Shown in pieces: positions 1 through 5,935 of a stretch of 8,408 nt of DNA. The notes under the pieces were generated by a model. The model was not told the origin of the DNA. It saw nothing but the letters and a program-made list of their open reading frames with translations, and searched no databases. This DNA is from an uncultured Coriobacteriia bacterium (GTDB lineage Bacteria > Actinomycetota > Coriobacteriia > Coriobacteriales > QAMH01): the NCBI GenBank assembly GCA_949283445.1, contig CASDTD010000183.1:1-8408 (forward strand), in the 5' to 3' direction. A program made the translations under genes and the position numbers. Numbering within the stretch: position 1 is the first letter of the stretch; the number at the start of each line of letters is the position of its first letter.

Positions 1-1192
1 CCATGACTTTGTTCGACGGGCTCTCGTCGAAGCGGGCGAAGTAGCGGCCCAGCATCACGAAGTCAGCGCCCATGGCAAGCGCCAGCGAGATGTGATGGTC
101 GTACACGATGCCGCCGTCAGAGCAGATGGGCACGTAGACACCCGTCTCCTTGAAATATTCGTCGCGCGCCTTGGCGACCTCGATAGTCGCCGTCGCCTGA
201 CCGCGCCCGATGCCCTTGGTCTCACGCGTGATGCAGATGGAACCGCCGCCGATGCCGATCTTCACGAAATCGGCGCCGGCCTCGGCCAGGAAACGGAAGC
301 CGTCGGCGTCCACCACATTGCCCGCGCCGATCTTCACCTCGTCGCCGTAATGCTCGCGCACCCACTCGATGGTCATCTTCTGCCAGTCGGAAAAACCTTC
401 GGAGCTGTCGATGCACAGCACGTCCACACCGGCGTCGACCAGAGCGGGAACGCGCTCGGCATAATCACGGGAGTTGATGCCCGCGCCCACCATGTACCGC
501 TTGTGGGCATCGAGCATCTCGTTGGGGTTGGATTTGTGAGAATCGTAGTCCTTGCGGAACACCAGGGCCACGAGATGGTCGTCTTCGTCAACGACGGGCA
601 GCGAGTTGAGCTTGTGGTCCCAGATGATGTCGTTTGCCTCGGACAGCGTGCAGCCGTCATGCGCGACGATGAGCTTTTCGCGCGGGGTCATGAAGTCGGC
701 GACCTTCTCGTCCAGCGACATGCGCGACAAGCGGTAGTCACGCTCGGTCACGATGCCCAGCAGTTTGCCGTGCGAACCGCCGTCTTCGGTAACCGGCATG
801 GTGGAGTGCCCATAGCGCTCCTTGAGCTCGATGACCTCGCCCAAGGTCATGTCGGGTCTGAGGTTGGCATCGGAGGTGACGAACCCCGCCTTGTAGTCTT
901 TCACGCGCCTGACCATGGCGGCCTCGTCTTCGATGGTCTGGTTGCCGTAGATGAACGACAGGCCGCCTTCGGTGGCGAGCGCGACGGCCATCTTGTCATC
1001 GGAAACGGCGGCCATGATGGCCGACACCATGGGGATGTTCAAAGACAGGGGGCATTCTTCTTCGCCCTTCCGGTACTTCACCAGAGGAGTTTTCAAGCTG
1101 ACGGCGGCGGGAACGCATGTCGAGGGCGTATGCCCGGGAACCAGGAGATACTCGTTGAACGTACGGGACGGCTCGTCATAGAAAAACGCCAT
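1..1192 (-). CDS. guaB: IMP dehydrogenase (3' end outside window)
   Basis: Catalyses NAD-dependent oxidation of IMP to XMP, the committed step of guanine nucleotide synthesis, in the cytoplasm. Translated from the ATG at 1192, 397 residues are visible before the window edge. The (beta/alpha)8 barrel is interrupted by a CBS-pair (Bateman) module at about residues 100-225. Visible active-site features are SAIM (57-60), CIDSS with Asp261, the catalytic loop [12 protein letters not shown] with the nucleophilic Cys320, and SDGG (358-361). The C-terminal flap with the catalytic Arg/Tyr pair lies beyond base 1. The start is supported by a Shine-Dalgarno AGAAGGGG five bases upstream and by the [21 protein letters not shown]-terminus. 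The loop reads [17 protein letters not shown] rather than the GPGSICTTR common in bacteria. From memory this whole protein resembles the Tritrichomonas foetus enzyme unusually closely. Family assignment is certain; the subfamily placement is recalled, not computed. Confidence 0.97.
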   Translation of the reverse strand, partial: MAFFYDEPSRTFNEYLLVPGHTPSTCVPAAVSLKTPLVKYRKGEEECPLSLNIPMVSAIMAAVSDDKMAVALATEGGLSFIYGNQTIEDEAAMVRRVKDYKAGFVTSDANLRPDMTLGEVIELKERYGHSTMPVTEDGGSHGKLLGIVTERDYRLSRMSLDEKVADFMTPREKLIVAHDGCTLSEANDIIWDHKLNSLPVVDEDDHLVALVFRKDYDSHKSNPNEMLDAHKRYMVGAGINSRDYAERVPALVDAGVDVLCIDSSEGFSDWQKMTIEWVREHYGDEVKIGAGNVVDADGFRFLAEAGADFVKIGIGGGSICITRETKGIGRGQATATIEVAKARDEYFKETGVYVPICSDGGIVYDHHISLALAMGADFVMLGRYFARFDESPSNKVM

Positions 1193-1197
1193 GTCAA

Positions 1198-1205
1198 CCC
1201 CTTCT
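1198..1205 (-). promoter_or_regulatory. Ribosome binding site of guaB
   Basis: AGAAGGGG on the minus strand, five bases (TTGAC) before the ATG at 1192. It fixes the guaB start. No convincing -35/-10 pair for guaB was found further upstream. Confidence 0.7.
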
Positions 1206-1226
1206 TATATTCGATGATCTGCTTTG

Positions 1227-1263
1227 AAGTGCAGTGTACTACACGCGCCGTGCCAAAGTGCAG
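1227..1263. promoter_or_regulatory. Possible operator: palindrome plus direct repeats upstream of guaB
   Basis: Between guaB and the divergent tRNA gene, an 11-base near-perfect palindrome GTGTACTACAC lies at 1234-1244. The octamer AAGTGCAG occurs twice around it, at 1227-1234 and 1256-1263, 29 bases apart. The block lies 35-71 bases upstream of the guaB start codon, where a regulator or RNA polymerase would be expected. No known operator consensus is recognised, so the role is inference. Confidence 0.25.
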
Positions 1264-1343
1264 CTCAAACGGGATGAAAGGGCGAAACGCCATGCGACGT
1301 GCGCGCATGAAAACAGCGCCGCGAAATGAGTCGAAAAAATGTC

Positions 1344-1371
1344 TTGCATCCCCTTCTCATAATGCTATACT
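1344..1371 (+). promoter_or_regulatory. Sigma70-type promoter of the tRNA-Ala gene
   Basis: TTGCAT (-35, 1344-1349) and TATACT (-10, 1366-1371) are separated by 16 bases. Transcription would begin near 1378, leaving a leader of about 25 bases before the mature tRNA 5' end at 1403. The match and position are good for a stable-RNA promoter. Confidence 0.75.
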
Positions 1372-1402
1372 AGCCCTCGCGCCAAAACGAAGGCGTCCTT
1401 TT

Positions 1403-1478
1403 GGGGATATAGCTCAGCTGGGAGAGCGCATGACTGGCAGTCATGAGGTCAGGGGTTCGAACCCCCTTATCTCCACCA
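1403..1478 (+). tRNA. tRNA-Ala (anticodon GGC)
   Basis: A complete 76-base tRNA. The acceptor stem is GGGGATA paired with TATCTCC and contains the G3:U70 wobble that identifies alanine tRNAs. The D-arm contains GCTCAGCTGGGAGAGC. The anticodon stem CATGA/TCATG encloses the loop CTGGCAG, so the anticodon is GGC and reads GCC/GCU codons. The T-arm is AGGGG-TTCGAAC-CCCCT. The discriminator base is A and the CCA end is encoded in the DNA (1476-1478). It is transcribed divergently from guaB and convergently with gluQ. Confidence 0.97.
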
Positions 1479-1486
1479 CAAATGAC

Positions 1487-1514
1487 GAAGAGCCTCTGGA
1501 AACAGGGGCTCTTC
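1487..1514. terminator. Hairpin terminator between tRNA-Ala and gluQ
   Basis: A 12-bp stem (GAAGAGCCTCTG at 1487-1498 with CAGGGGCTCTTC at 1503-1514, including one G-U pair) is closed by a GAAA tetraloop. It begins eight bases after the tRNA CCA end. It lies between two convergent transcripts, so it may stop both the tRNA and the gluQ operon. The U-tract is poor on both strands, so termination strength is uncertain. Confidence 0.6.
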
Positions 1515-1531
1515 TTGCATCCAGTCCCTGC

Positions 1532-1549
1532 CGTGGGTTCGAACCCGCG
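1532..1549. other. tRNA T-arm-like scrap / palindrome
   Basis: CGTGGGTTCGAACCCGCG contains the 12-base palindrome GGGTTCGAACCC (1535-1546). The same 12 bases occur in the T-arm of the tRNA-Ala gene upstream. A sequence like a degraded tRNA 3' end follows (GTCTACACA). It does not fold as a proper T-arm, because only the two loop-closing pairs form in the canonical register. No rest of a tRNA is present. It could be a decayed tRNA duplicate, an integration scar, a small hairpin downstream of the gluQ stop, or chance. Confidence 0.3.
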
Positions 1550-1553
1550 CCGT

Positions 1554-2480
1554 CTACACATCCAGAGGAACGAACCCGTCGTAGATGGATATATCGTCTT
1601 TGACGATCTTGTCCCATGCGAACTCGTCTGCGAACTCTTCTGCTGACATCCGCTCGCACGTATCGATGACCCCCGCGCGGTGCGCGAGGTAGCCGACAAG
1701 CGTTTCAGAATCGCTCACGTGATTTCTGATATACCCCATATCGCAGTCTTTGTCGCGTTTCGACAGCCGTCGGCCCAGCTGGTCCACGAGCAGAGGGTGA
1801 TGCGCGTACACAGGCGTCGGCACGCCCAAGAGCTGTTGCAGAAACATCTGTCGAGGCGTTGACGAAAGCAAATCGGACCCCCGCACGACTTCCGTGACGC
1901 CTGACGCCGCATCATCGACGACGCAAACGAGCTGATAGGCGAAGACGCCATCGCTGCGGCGGACAACGAAATCCCCGCATTCCCGTGCGAGGTCCTGCGC
2001 ATACGTCCCCATATGCACGTCTTCGACTGTCACCGTGACAGCAGGCACGTGAATGCGCAGAGCGGGATCCTTGAGCGCACGCTTGTGCTCCACTTCCTCG
2101 GGTAAGAGGTTTCGGCAGGTGCCCGCATACAGCACACTGCCGTCGCTTGCATGCGGAGCCGATGCCGCATGCAGGTCTGCACGCGAGCAGAAGCAGGGGT
2201 ACAGCTCTGCACGTGCCTCGAGCGTCTCAAGCGCTGCCGCATACCGGTCCAGATGCTCGTGCTGGCACAGGGGCTGCTCATCCCAATCAAGCCCCAACCA
2301 CGTCAGGTCATCGCATATCAGCCGGGCATGTTCCTTAGAGCGGGTGCGCTCGTCGAGATCTTCCAGACGCAAGACGAAGGCCCCGTTTTGCGAACGTGCC
2401 GAAGCCCAGGCCAGCAACGCGGAAAACACGTTGCCCAGATGCATGCGTCCGCTCGGACTCGGCGCGAACCTGCCGCGCAT
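1554..2480 (-). CDS. gluQ: Glutamyl-Q tRNA(Asp) synthetase
   Basis: Activates glutamate with ATP and attaches it to the queuosine base at position 34 of tRNA-Asp, in the cytoplasm. The 308-residue protein matches the length of a GluRS-like catalytic core without an anticodon-binding domain. Visible motifs are FAPSPSG with the HIGH-like HLGN (14-17), LRLEDLDERT (37-46), the zinc ligands Cys96, Cys98, Tyr118 and Cys122 (CFC...YAGTC), and the KMSKS-like LSKRD (239-243). I place the start at the ATG at 2480, one base after the preceding gene's TGA. A GGGGGAG lies seven bases before it and the protein then begins MRGRFAPSP as in the family. An in-frame ATG at 2504 would add eight residues and overlap the upstream gene. 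It is the last gene of the ior operon and ends with TAG. Confidence 0.95.
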   Translation of the reverse strand: MRGRFAPSPSGRMHLGNVFSALLAWASARSQNGAFVLRLEDLDERTRSKEHARLICDDLTWLGLDWDEQPLCQHEHLDRYAAALETLEARAELYPCFCSRADLHAASAPHASDGSVLYAGTCRNLLPEEVEHKRALKDPALRIHVPAVTVTVEDVHMGTYAQDLARECGDFVVRRSDGVFAYQLVCVVDDAASGVTEVVRGSDLLSSTPRQMFLQQLLGVPTPVYAHHPLLVDQLGRRLSKRDKDCDMGYIRNHVSDSETLVGYLAHRAGVIDTCERMSAEEFADEFAWDKIVKDDISIYDGFVPLDV

Positions 2481-2481
2481 A

Positions 2482-3525
2482 TCAGGACTCCCCCGTGTTC
2501 CCAATCGCGACGTTCACGTCATAGGGAAGCCCATCGGGGATATCCGTGTATTCGACGTTGGCGATATCGATACGGTTTTCCATCCACTGGGAAAACGACG
2601 ATTGGACAATCGCATCATGAGCGTCTTGCCGGACATGCTGCAAGATTTCCTCGGGCATCGCAGTTAAGTCGACATGCCCCTGCGATTTTCGCACGTTGTA
2701 GACCTCGTCGCAGAAAACGATGACCCAGTCGTGCTCCTGCGCCACGACCCCCGAGTACTCCCCTTCCTGAAGCTCGTTGAGCGCGGCGATGTATTCTGTG
2801 CTCATCGCGTCGCGGTCTGACGGGATGCTGTTCCATCCCGCATCCGTCGAACGCTGGCTTCCCGCACGGAATTTCCCAACGGTCATATCGCCGGCCACAT
2901 CGCGCAGATTCGATAAGGCCTCTTGCGCGGCCTGTTCAGAATCAAAGGAAAGGTACCGGGAATGCTTGCCGTTGTACACGGAGGCATGGCGGTCGGCCTC
3001 GTCTTGCAGCTGCGCGTCGGTCACTTGCACGTTGCCTATGACTTCGTCGATCAGCTGCTCTTCGAGCAGACGGTCGGCTTCGTTCTCGCGCCAGCTCTCC
3101 TCATCGTAGCCATACGAGCTCAAAACGCTTTCCCAGGAATTCTCGCCATAGCGGCCTTCGTAATACTGGCGCTCTCTGTCTATGACCGCATCGAGTTCGC
3201 TATCGGTAAGCGATATGCCCCGCGCGGCGCATTCCTGGTGGATGAGAACGCGCGGGATGAAGACCGAGTCGAGCACGAGACGGCGGATGGATTCGGCGGT
3301 ATAGCCGTTTTCCTTGAGAAACTCCGCCCATCCTTCATCAGATTCGTATTCGGGGTTCTGCGCGCGGAACCCCTCTATATAGTCGGTGACTTCCGCTTCG
3401 TAAACCGCATCTCCGTTAACTGTCGCCGCCACGTCGGGCTCGCTCGGCATGCCGAAGCACCCGCCGAGCACGCAACACGCCATGACGGCGGCAAGCGCGC
3501 AGGCTATGACGCGCAGCTTACGCAC
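2482..3525 (-). CDS. PrsA/SurA-like lipoprotein foldase (parvulin-type)
   Basis: Probably a membrane-anchored extracytoplasmic chaperone or peptidyl-prolyl isomerase that helps secreted proteins fold. The 347-residue product starts with a lipoprotein signal: MRKLR, a hydrophobic stretch, then the lipobox LGGC with the lipidated Cys23. Next is a SurA_N-like segment (about 32-51, VAATVNGDAVYEAEV) and a long charged helical region (about 60-180). A weak parvulin-like domain follows (about 183-276, with HSRYLSF and DAGWNSIPSDRDAMS), then a helical tail. The start is GTG at 3525 because it alone gives an intact signal peptide. It overlaps the end of iorB by eight bases and has no clear Shine-Dalgarno, so translational coupling is likely. 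The gene ends TGA one base before gluQ. Isomerase activity is uncertain because the domain is divergent; it may act only as a chaperone. Confidence 0.85.
   Translation of the reverse strand: MRKLRVIACALAAVMACCVLGGCFGMPSEPDVAATVNGDAVYEAEVTDYIEGFRAQNPEYESDEGWAEFLKENGYTAESIRRLVLDSVFIPRVLIHQECAARGISLTDSELDAVIDRERQYYEGRYGENSWESVLSSYGYDEESWRENEADRLLEEQLIDEVIGNVQVTDAQLQDEADRHASVYNGKHSRYLSFDSEQAAQEALSNLRDVAGDMTVGKFRAGSQRSTDAGWNSIPSDRDAMSTEYIAALNELQEGEYSGVVAQEHDWVIVFCDEVYNVRKSQGHVDLTAMPEEILQHVRQDAHDAIVQSSFSQWMENRIDIANVEYTDIPDGLPYDVNVAIGNTGES
2488..2494 (-). promoter_or_regulatory. Ribosome binding site deciding the gluQ start
   Basis: GGGGGAG on the minus strand, seven bases before the ATG at 2480 and inside the last codons of the foldase gene. 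It favours the ATG at 2480 over the in-frame ATG at 2504. Confidence 0.7.
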
Positions 3526-4093
3526 GGGCGATGCGTCGGCCAGCGGAAAACGCGGCGAGATTGCTTTCCACGGTCTTGGGAGGAACGCGCTGGGCGATTA
3601 CCTCGCGCCACAGCGCCTCGTCGAAATCGAGCGCGGTGGAAAGCGCTCCCAGCAAAACGACGTTCGTCGACTTGGGGCTCCCCTCCTCGCGCGCTATCTT
3701 GCCGGCGGGCACTAGCACCGCGTTCATGGCCGAGAGGCGCTCCTCGACGTCGAAGGGCATCGTCGCGTTGCCGATGGAAACCGTGACGGGCGTGATCTGC
3801 TCGTCGTTCACGAACAAGGCTCCGCCGTCTTTGAGATACTGCTGGGCGCGCAGCGCCTCGACGCTTTCAAACGCAACGATGACATCGGCGCAGCCACGGT
3901 CGGCGACCATGGTGTGCACCTCGTCGCCAAAGCGCACGACCGTGCTCACCGAACCGCCGCGTTGGGACATGCCGTGAATTTCGGAAATCTTGACGTCGAG
4001 CCCGGCAGCCAGCGCCGTCTTGGCGAGGATGTCTCCCGCGAGAATCGTGCCCTGTCCACCCACGCCCACGAGAAGAACGGTCTTCGTGTCCAT
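3518..4093 (-). CDS. iorB: Indolepyruvate:ferredoxin oxidoreductase, beta subunit
   Basis: The smaller subunit of the enzyme that oxidatively decarboxylates indolepyruvate and related aryl-2-oxoacids with CoA, giving arylacetyl-CoA, CO2 and reduced ferredoxin in the cytoplasm. The 191 residues match the usual length of the stand-alone gamma-type (POR gamma) domain. Visible motifs are the N-terminal VGVGGQGT (9-16) and the family signature SEIHGMSQRGGSV (37-49), where CoA and partner contacts are expected. It starts with ATG three bases after the iorA TAA, behind a strong AAGGGGAG. Its own TAA lies inside the start region of the foldase gene. The tight spacing with iorA fits equimolar production of the two subunits. 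Confidence 0.95.
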   Translation of the reverse strand: MDTKTVLLVGVGGQGTILAGDILAKTALAAGLDVKISEIHGMSQRGGSVSTVVRFGDEVHTMVADRGCADVIVAFESVEALRAQQYLKDGGALFVNDEQITPVTVSIGNATMPFDVEERLSAMNAVLVPAGKIAREEGSPKSTNVVLLGALSTALDFDEALWREVIAQRVPPKTVESNLAAFSAGRRIARA

Positions 4094-4096
4094 GGC

Positions 4097-5872
4097 TTAC
4101 TCCCCTTTCTTCTGGATGCAGCCGAACGGGCAGTTCTGCGCGCACTGGTCGCAGCCGACGCACTGATTCGGATCGATGACGGCATGGCCCTCGTCGTCTT
4201 TGCCGAGCGCCGGACAGCCGATCTGCACGCAGATGCCGCAGCCTTTGCAGTCCGTGATGGTCGGGACCACGTCACGGGAACGGTCGATGAGGCGGCATGG
4301 TGACTTGAACACGATGACTGACAGCGTGTCGGTGGCCTCGGTCGTCTCCTTGAGCGCGCGACGTACGGCAGGCAGGTTCTGCGCGTCGACCAGGCGGACG
4401 TCTTGCACGCCGAGCGCACGGCACAGCTCGACGATGTCGAGTTCCTTGCCCGCCGGCACATCGAGTGGGCTCACGCCCTTCGCCTGGTCCATGAGCGTAA
4501 CGCCGTTGCAGGGGTTGCCCTGGCAGCCCGTCATAGCCGTCGTGCGGTTATCCAGAATCGCGAGCGTGCCCGCCCCGCCGTTGTAGACAGTGCCCAGCAG
4601 GCTGGTGATGCCGGAATGGGCAAACGTGCTGTCGCCGATGACGCCGACAACGGGCCTGCCCGTACGCTGCGGAGCGTCCGCGAGCTCCAGGCCGTGCGCC
4701 ATGGAAAGCGATGCGCCCATGTCGATGGTGGAGTGCACCGAATTGAGCGGGGCGACGGCACCCAGCGTGTAGCAGCCGATGTCACCCGTCACGATGGCCT
4801 TGATGCGACGCAGCTCCGTGAACACGAGGCGATGCGGACACCCGGGGCACAGCGCGGGCGGACGCGGAGGAAGGTCGTTTGCAGCCTCGAGATGCGCAGG
4901 CTGTTCGACGCCGAATGCGTCGCGTATGCGCTCCGGAGTGATTTCGCCATCGCGCGGCAGCGGGTGGGCCGGCGGCGTCGCCAGCGCAACGCCCATGGCG
5001 CGGATGTGCGTCTCGAAGTAATTGCAGGCTTCCTCGACGACGTAGCACGCGTCGACAGAAGACGCGAACTGGGAGATCTTCTCGGGAGGCAGCGGCCAGG
5101 AAAGGCCAAGCTTCAAGACGCTCGCGTTCGGCAGGGCCTCGCGCACGTGCTGGTAATCGGCACCGCTGCAGATGATGCCCATCGAAGTGTCGCGCATCTC
5201 GACGACGTTCAAGTCGCTTTCTTCCGCAAACGCGATGAGCTTTTCCTCGCGTTCGTCGGCGACGAGACGACGCCTGATGGCGTTTGCGGGCATCATGACG
5301 TACTTTGCGGGATCGGGCTCGAAATCTCGTGCGGGGAACTCCTGGCGCGTATCGCATGTCTCGACGAGCGTCTTGGTATGGGCGATGCGCACCGTTTCGC
5401 GCAGCATGACGGGCACGTCGAACCGCTCGGAAATCTCGAAAGCACGCTTCACGAAGGCATGTGCCTCGGCGGAATCGCTCGGCTCGAGCATGGGCACGCG
5501 GGCAAACGCCGCGTAGTTGCGCGAATCCTGCTCGTTTTGCGAGGAATAGATGGAAGGATCGTCTGCCGCCAACAACACCAAGCCGCCGTTGACGCCCGCG
5601 TTGCACACCGACATCAGCGGGTCTGCGGCCACGTTGACGCCCACGTGCTTCATGGTCACCAGCGCACGCACACCACCCATGGAAGCGCCGATGGCAACCT
5701 CCAGCGCGACTTTCTCGTTCGGCGACCACTCGCAATAGACGTCGCCGTGCTTGGACAGGTTCTCGAGCGTCTCGGTCGAGGGCGTGCCCGGATACCCGAC
5801 GCCGAGCGCGACTCCGCACTCCCAAGCGCCTTGGGCAATCGCCTCGTTGCCGGAAAGCAGTTCTCTTGTCAC
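4097..5872 (-). CDS. iorA: Indolepyruvate:ferredoxin oxidoreductase, alpha subunit
   Basis: The thiamine-diphosphate and iron-sulfur subunit of the IorAB complex (indolepyruvate + CoA + oxidised ferredoxin to indoleacetyl-CoA + CO2 + reduced ferredoxin). It is full length at 591 residues. The N-terminal pyrimidine-binding domain has GYPGTPSTE (26-34) and EWSPNEKVALE (48-58). The C-terminal ThDP domain has LCPGCPHR (341-348), GDIGCYTLG (363-371) and the Mg/ThDP motif GDSTFAHSG...LDN (413-442). The tail carries two [4Fe-4S] motifs: Cys542, 545, 548 and 553, then Cys571, 574, 577 and 581 followed by Pro, with an extra Cys585. The start is GTG at 5872, six bases after AGGGAGGA. A perfect inverted repeat lies just upstream (5892-5910). 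It is typical of anaerobes that ferment aromatic amino acids. The precise substrate range cannot be read from the sequence. Confidence 0.96.
   Translation of the reverse strand: MTRELLSGNEAIAQGAWECGVALGVGYPGTPSTETLENLSKHGDVYCEWSPNEKVALEVAIGASMGGVRALVTMKHVGVNVAADPLMSVCNAGVNGGLVLLAADDPSIYSSQNEQDSRNYAAFARVPMLEPSDSAEAHAFVKRAFEISERFDVPVMLRETVRIAHTKTLVETCDTRQEFPARDFEPDPAKYVMMPANAIRRRLVADEREEKLIAFAEESDLNVVEMRDTSMGIICSGADYQHVREALPNASVLKLGLSWPLPPEKISQFASSVDACYVVEEACNYFETHIRAMGVALATPPAHPLPRDGEITPERIRDAFGVEQPAHLEAANDLPPRPPALCPGCPHRLVFTELRRIKAIVTGDIGCYTLGAVAPLNSVHSTIDMGASLSMAHGLELADAPQRTGRPVVGVIGDSTFAHSGITSLLGTVYNGGAGTLAILDNRTTAMTGCQGNPCNGVTLMDQAKGVSPLDVPAGKELDIVELCRALGVQDVRLVDAQNLPAVRRALKETTEATDTLSVIVFKSPCRLIDRSRDVVPTITDCKGCGICVQIGCPALGKDDEGHAVIDPNQCVGCDQCAQNCPFGCIQKKGE
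4100..4107 (-). promoter_or_regulatory. Ribosome binding site of iorB
   Basis: AAGGGGAG on the minus strand, six bases before the iorB ATG at 4093. The spacer contains the iorA stop codon TAA. Confidence 0.7.
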
Positions 5873-5878
5873 CGTCTA

Positions 5879-5886
5879 TCCTCCCT
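5879..5886 (-). promoter_or_regulatory. Ribosome binding site of iorA
   Basis: AGGGAGGA on the minus strand, six bases before the GTG at 5872. It decides this GTG as the start and makes iorA the best-initiated gene of the cluster. Confidence 0.7.
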
Positions 5887-5891
5887 CTTTA

Positions 5892-5910
5892 CTCGCGAAC
5901 ACGTCGCGAG
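5892..5910. promoter_or_regulatory. Perfect inverted repeat between acyl-CoA synthetase and iorA
   Basis: CTCGCGAACACGTCGCGAG is a perfect 7-bp inverted repeat around five bases. Each arm also contains the self-palindrome TCGCGA, so the site is at once a direct and an inverted repeat. It lies in the 63-bp gap, five bases upstream of the iorA Shine-Dalgarno. It could be a repressor or activator site for an internal ior promoter. It could equally be an intercistronic RNA hairpin affecting mRNA processing or iorA translation. No clear -35/-10 is visible beside it. Confidence 0.45.
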
Positions 5911-5935
5911 ATTGAATGCGCTGCCGCGAAAACGC

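Noticed and set aside
1093..1308. A 71-codon minus-strand frame overlapping the guaB start, considered as a leader peptide
   Set aside because: It has no Shine-Dalgarno, an Arg-rich composition without motifs, and overlaps guaB by about 100 bases in another frame.
92..1603. A 503-codon plus-strand open frame opposite guaB that runs through the tRNA gene
   Set aside because: It has no recognisable motifs and runs across a real tRNA and its promoter; it is a shadow of the guaB codons.
2481..2504. The ATG at 2504 as the gluQ start
   Set aside because: It lies inside the foldase gene and adds eight non-family residues. The ATG at 2480 has a well-spaced GGGGGAG and gives the usual N-terminus.
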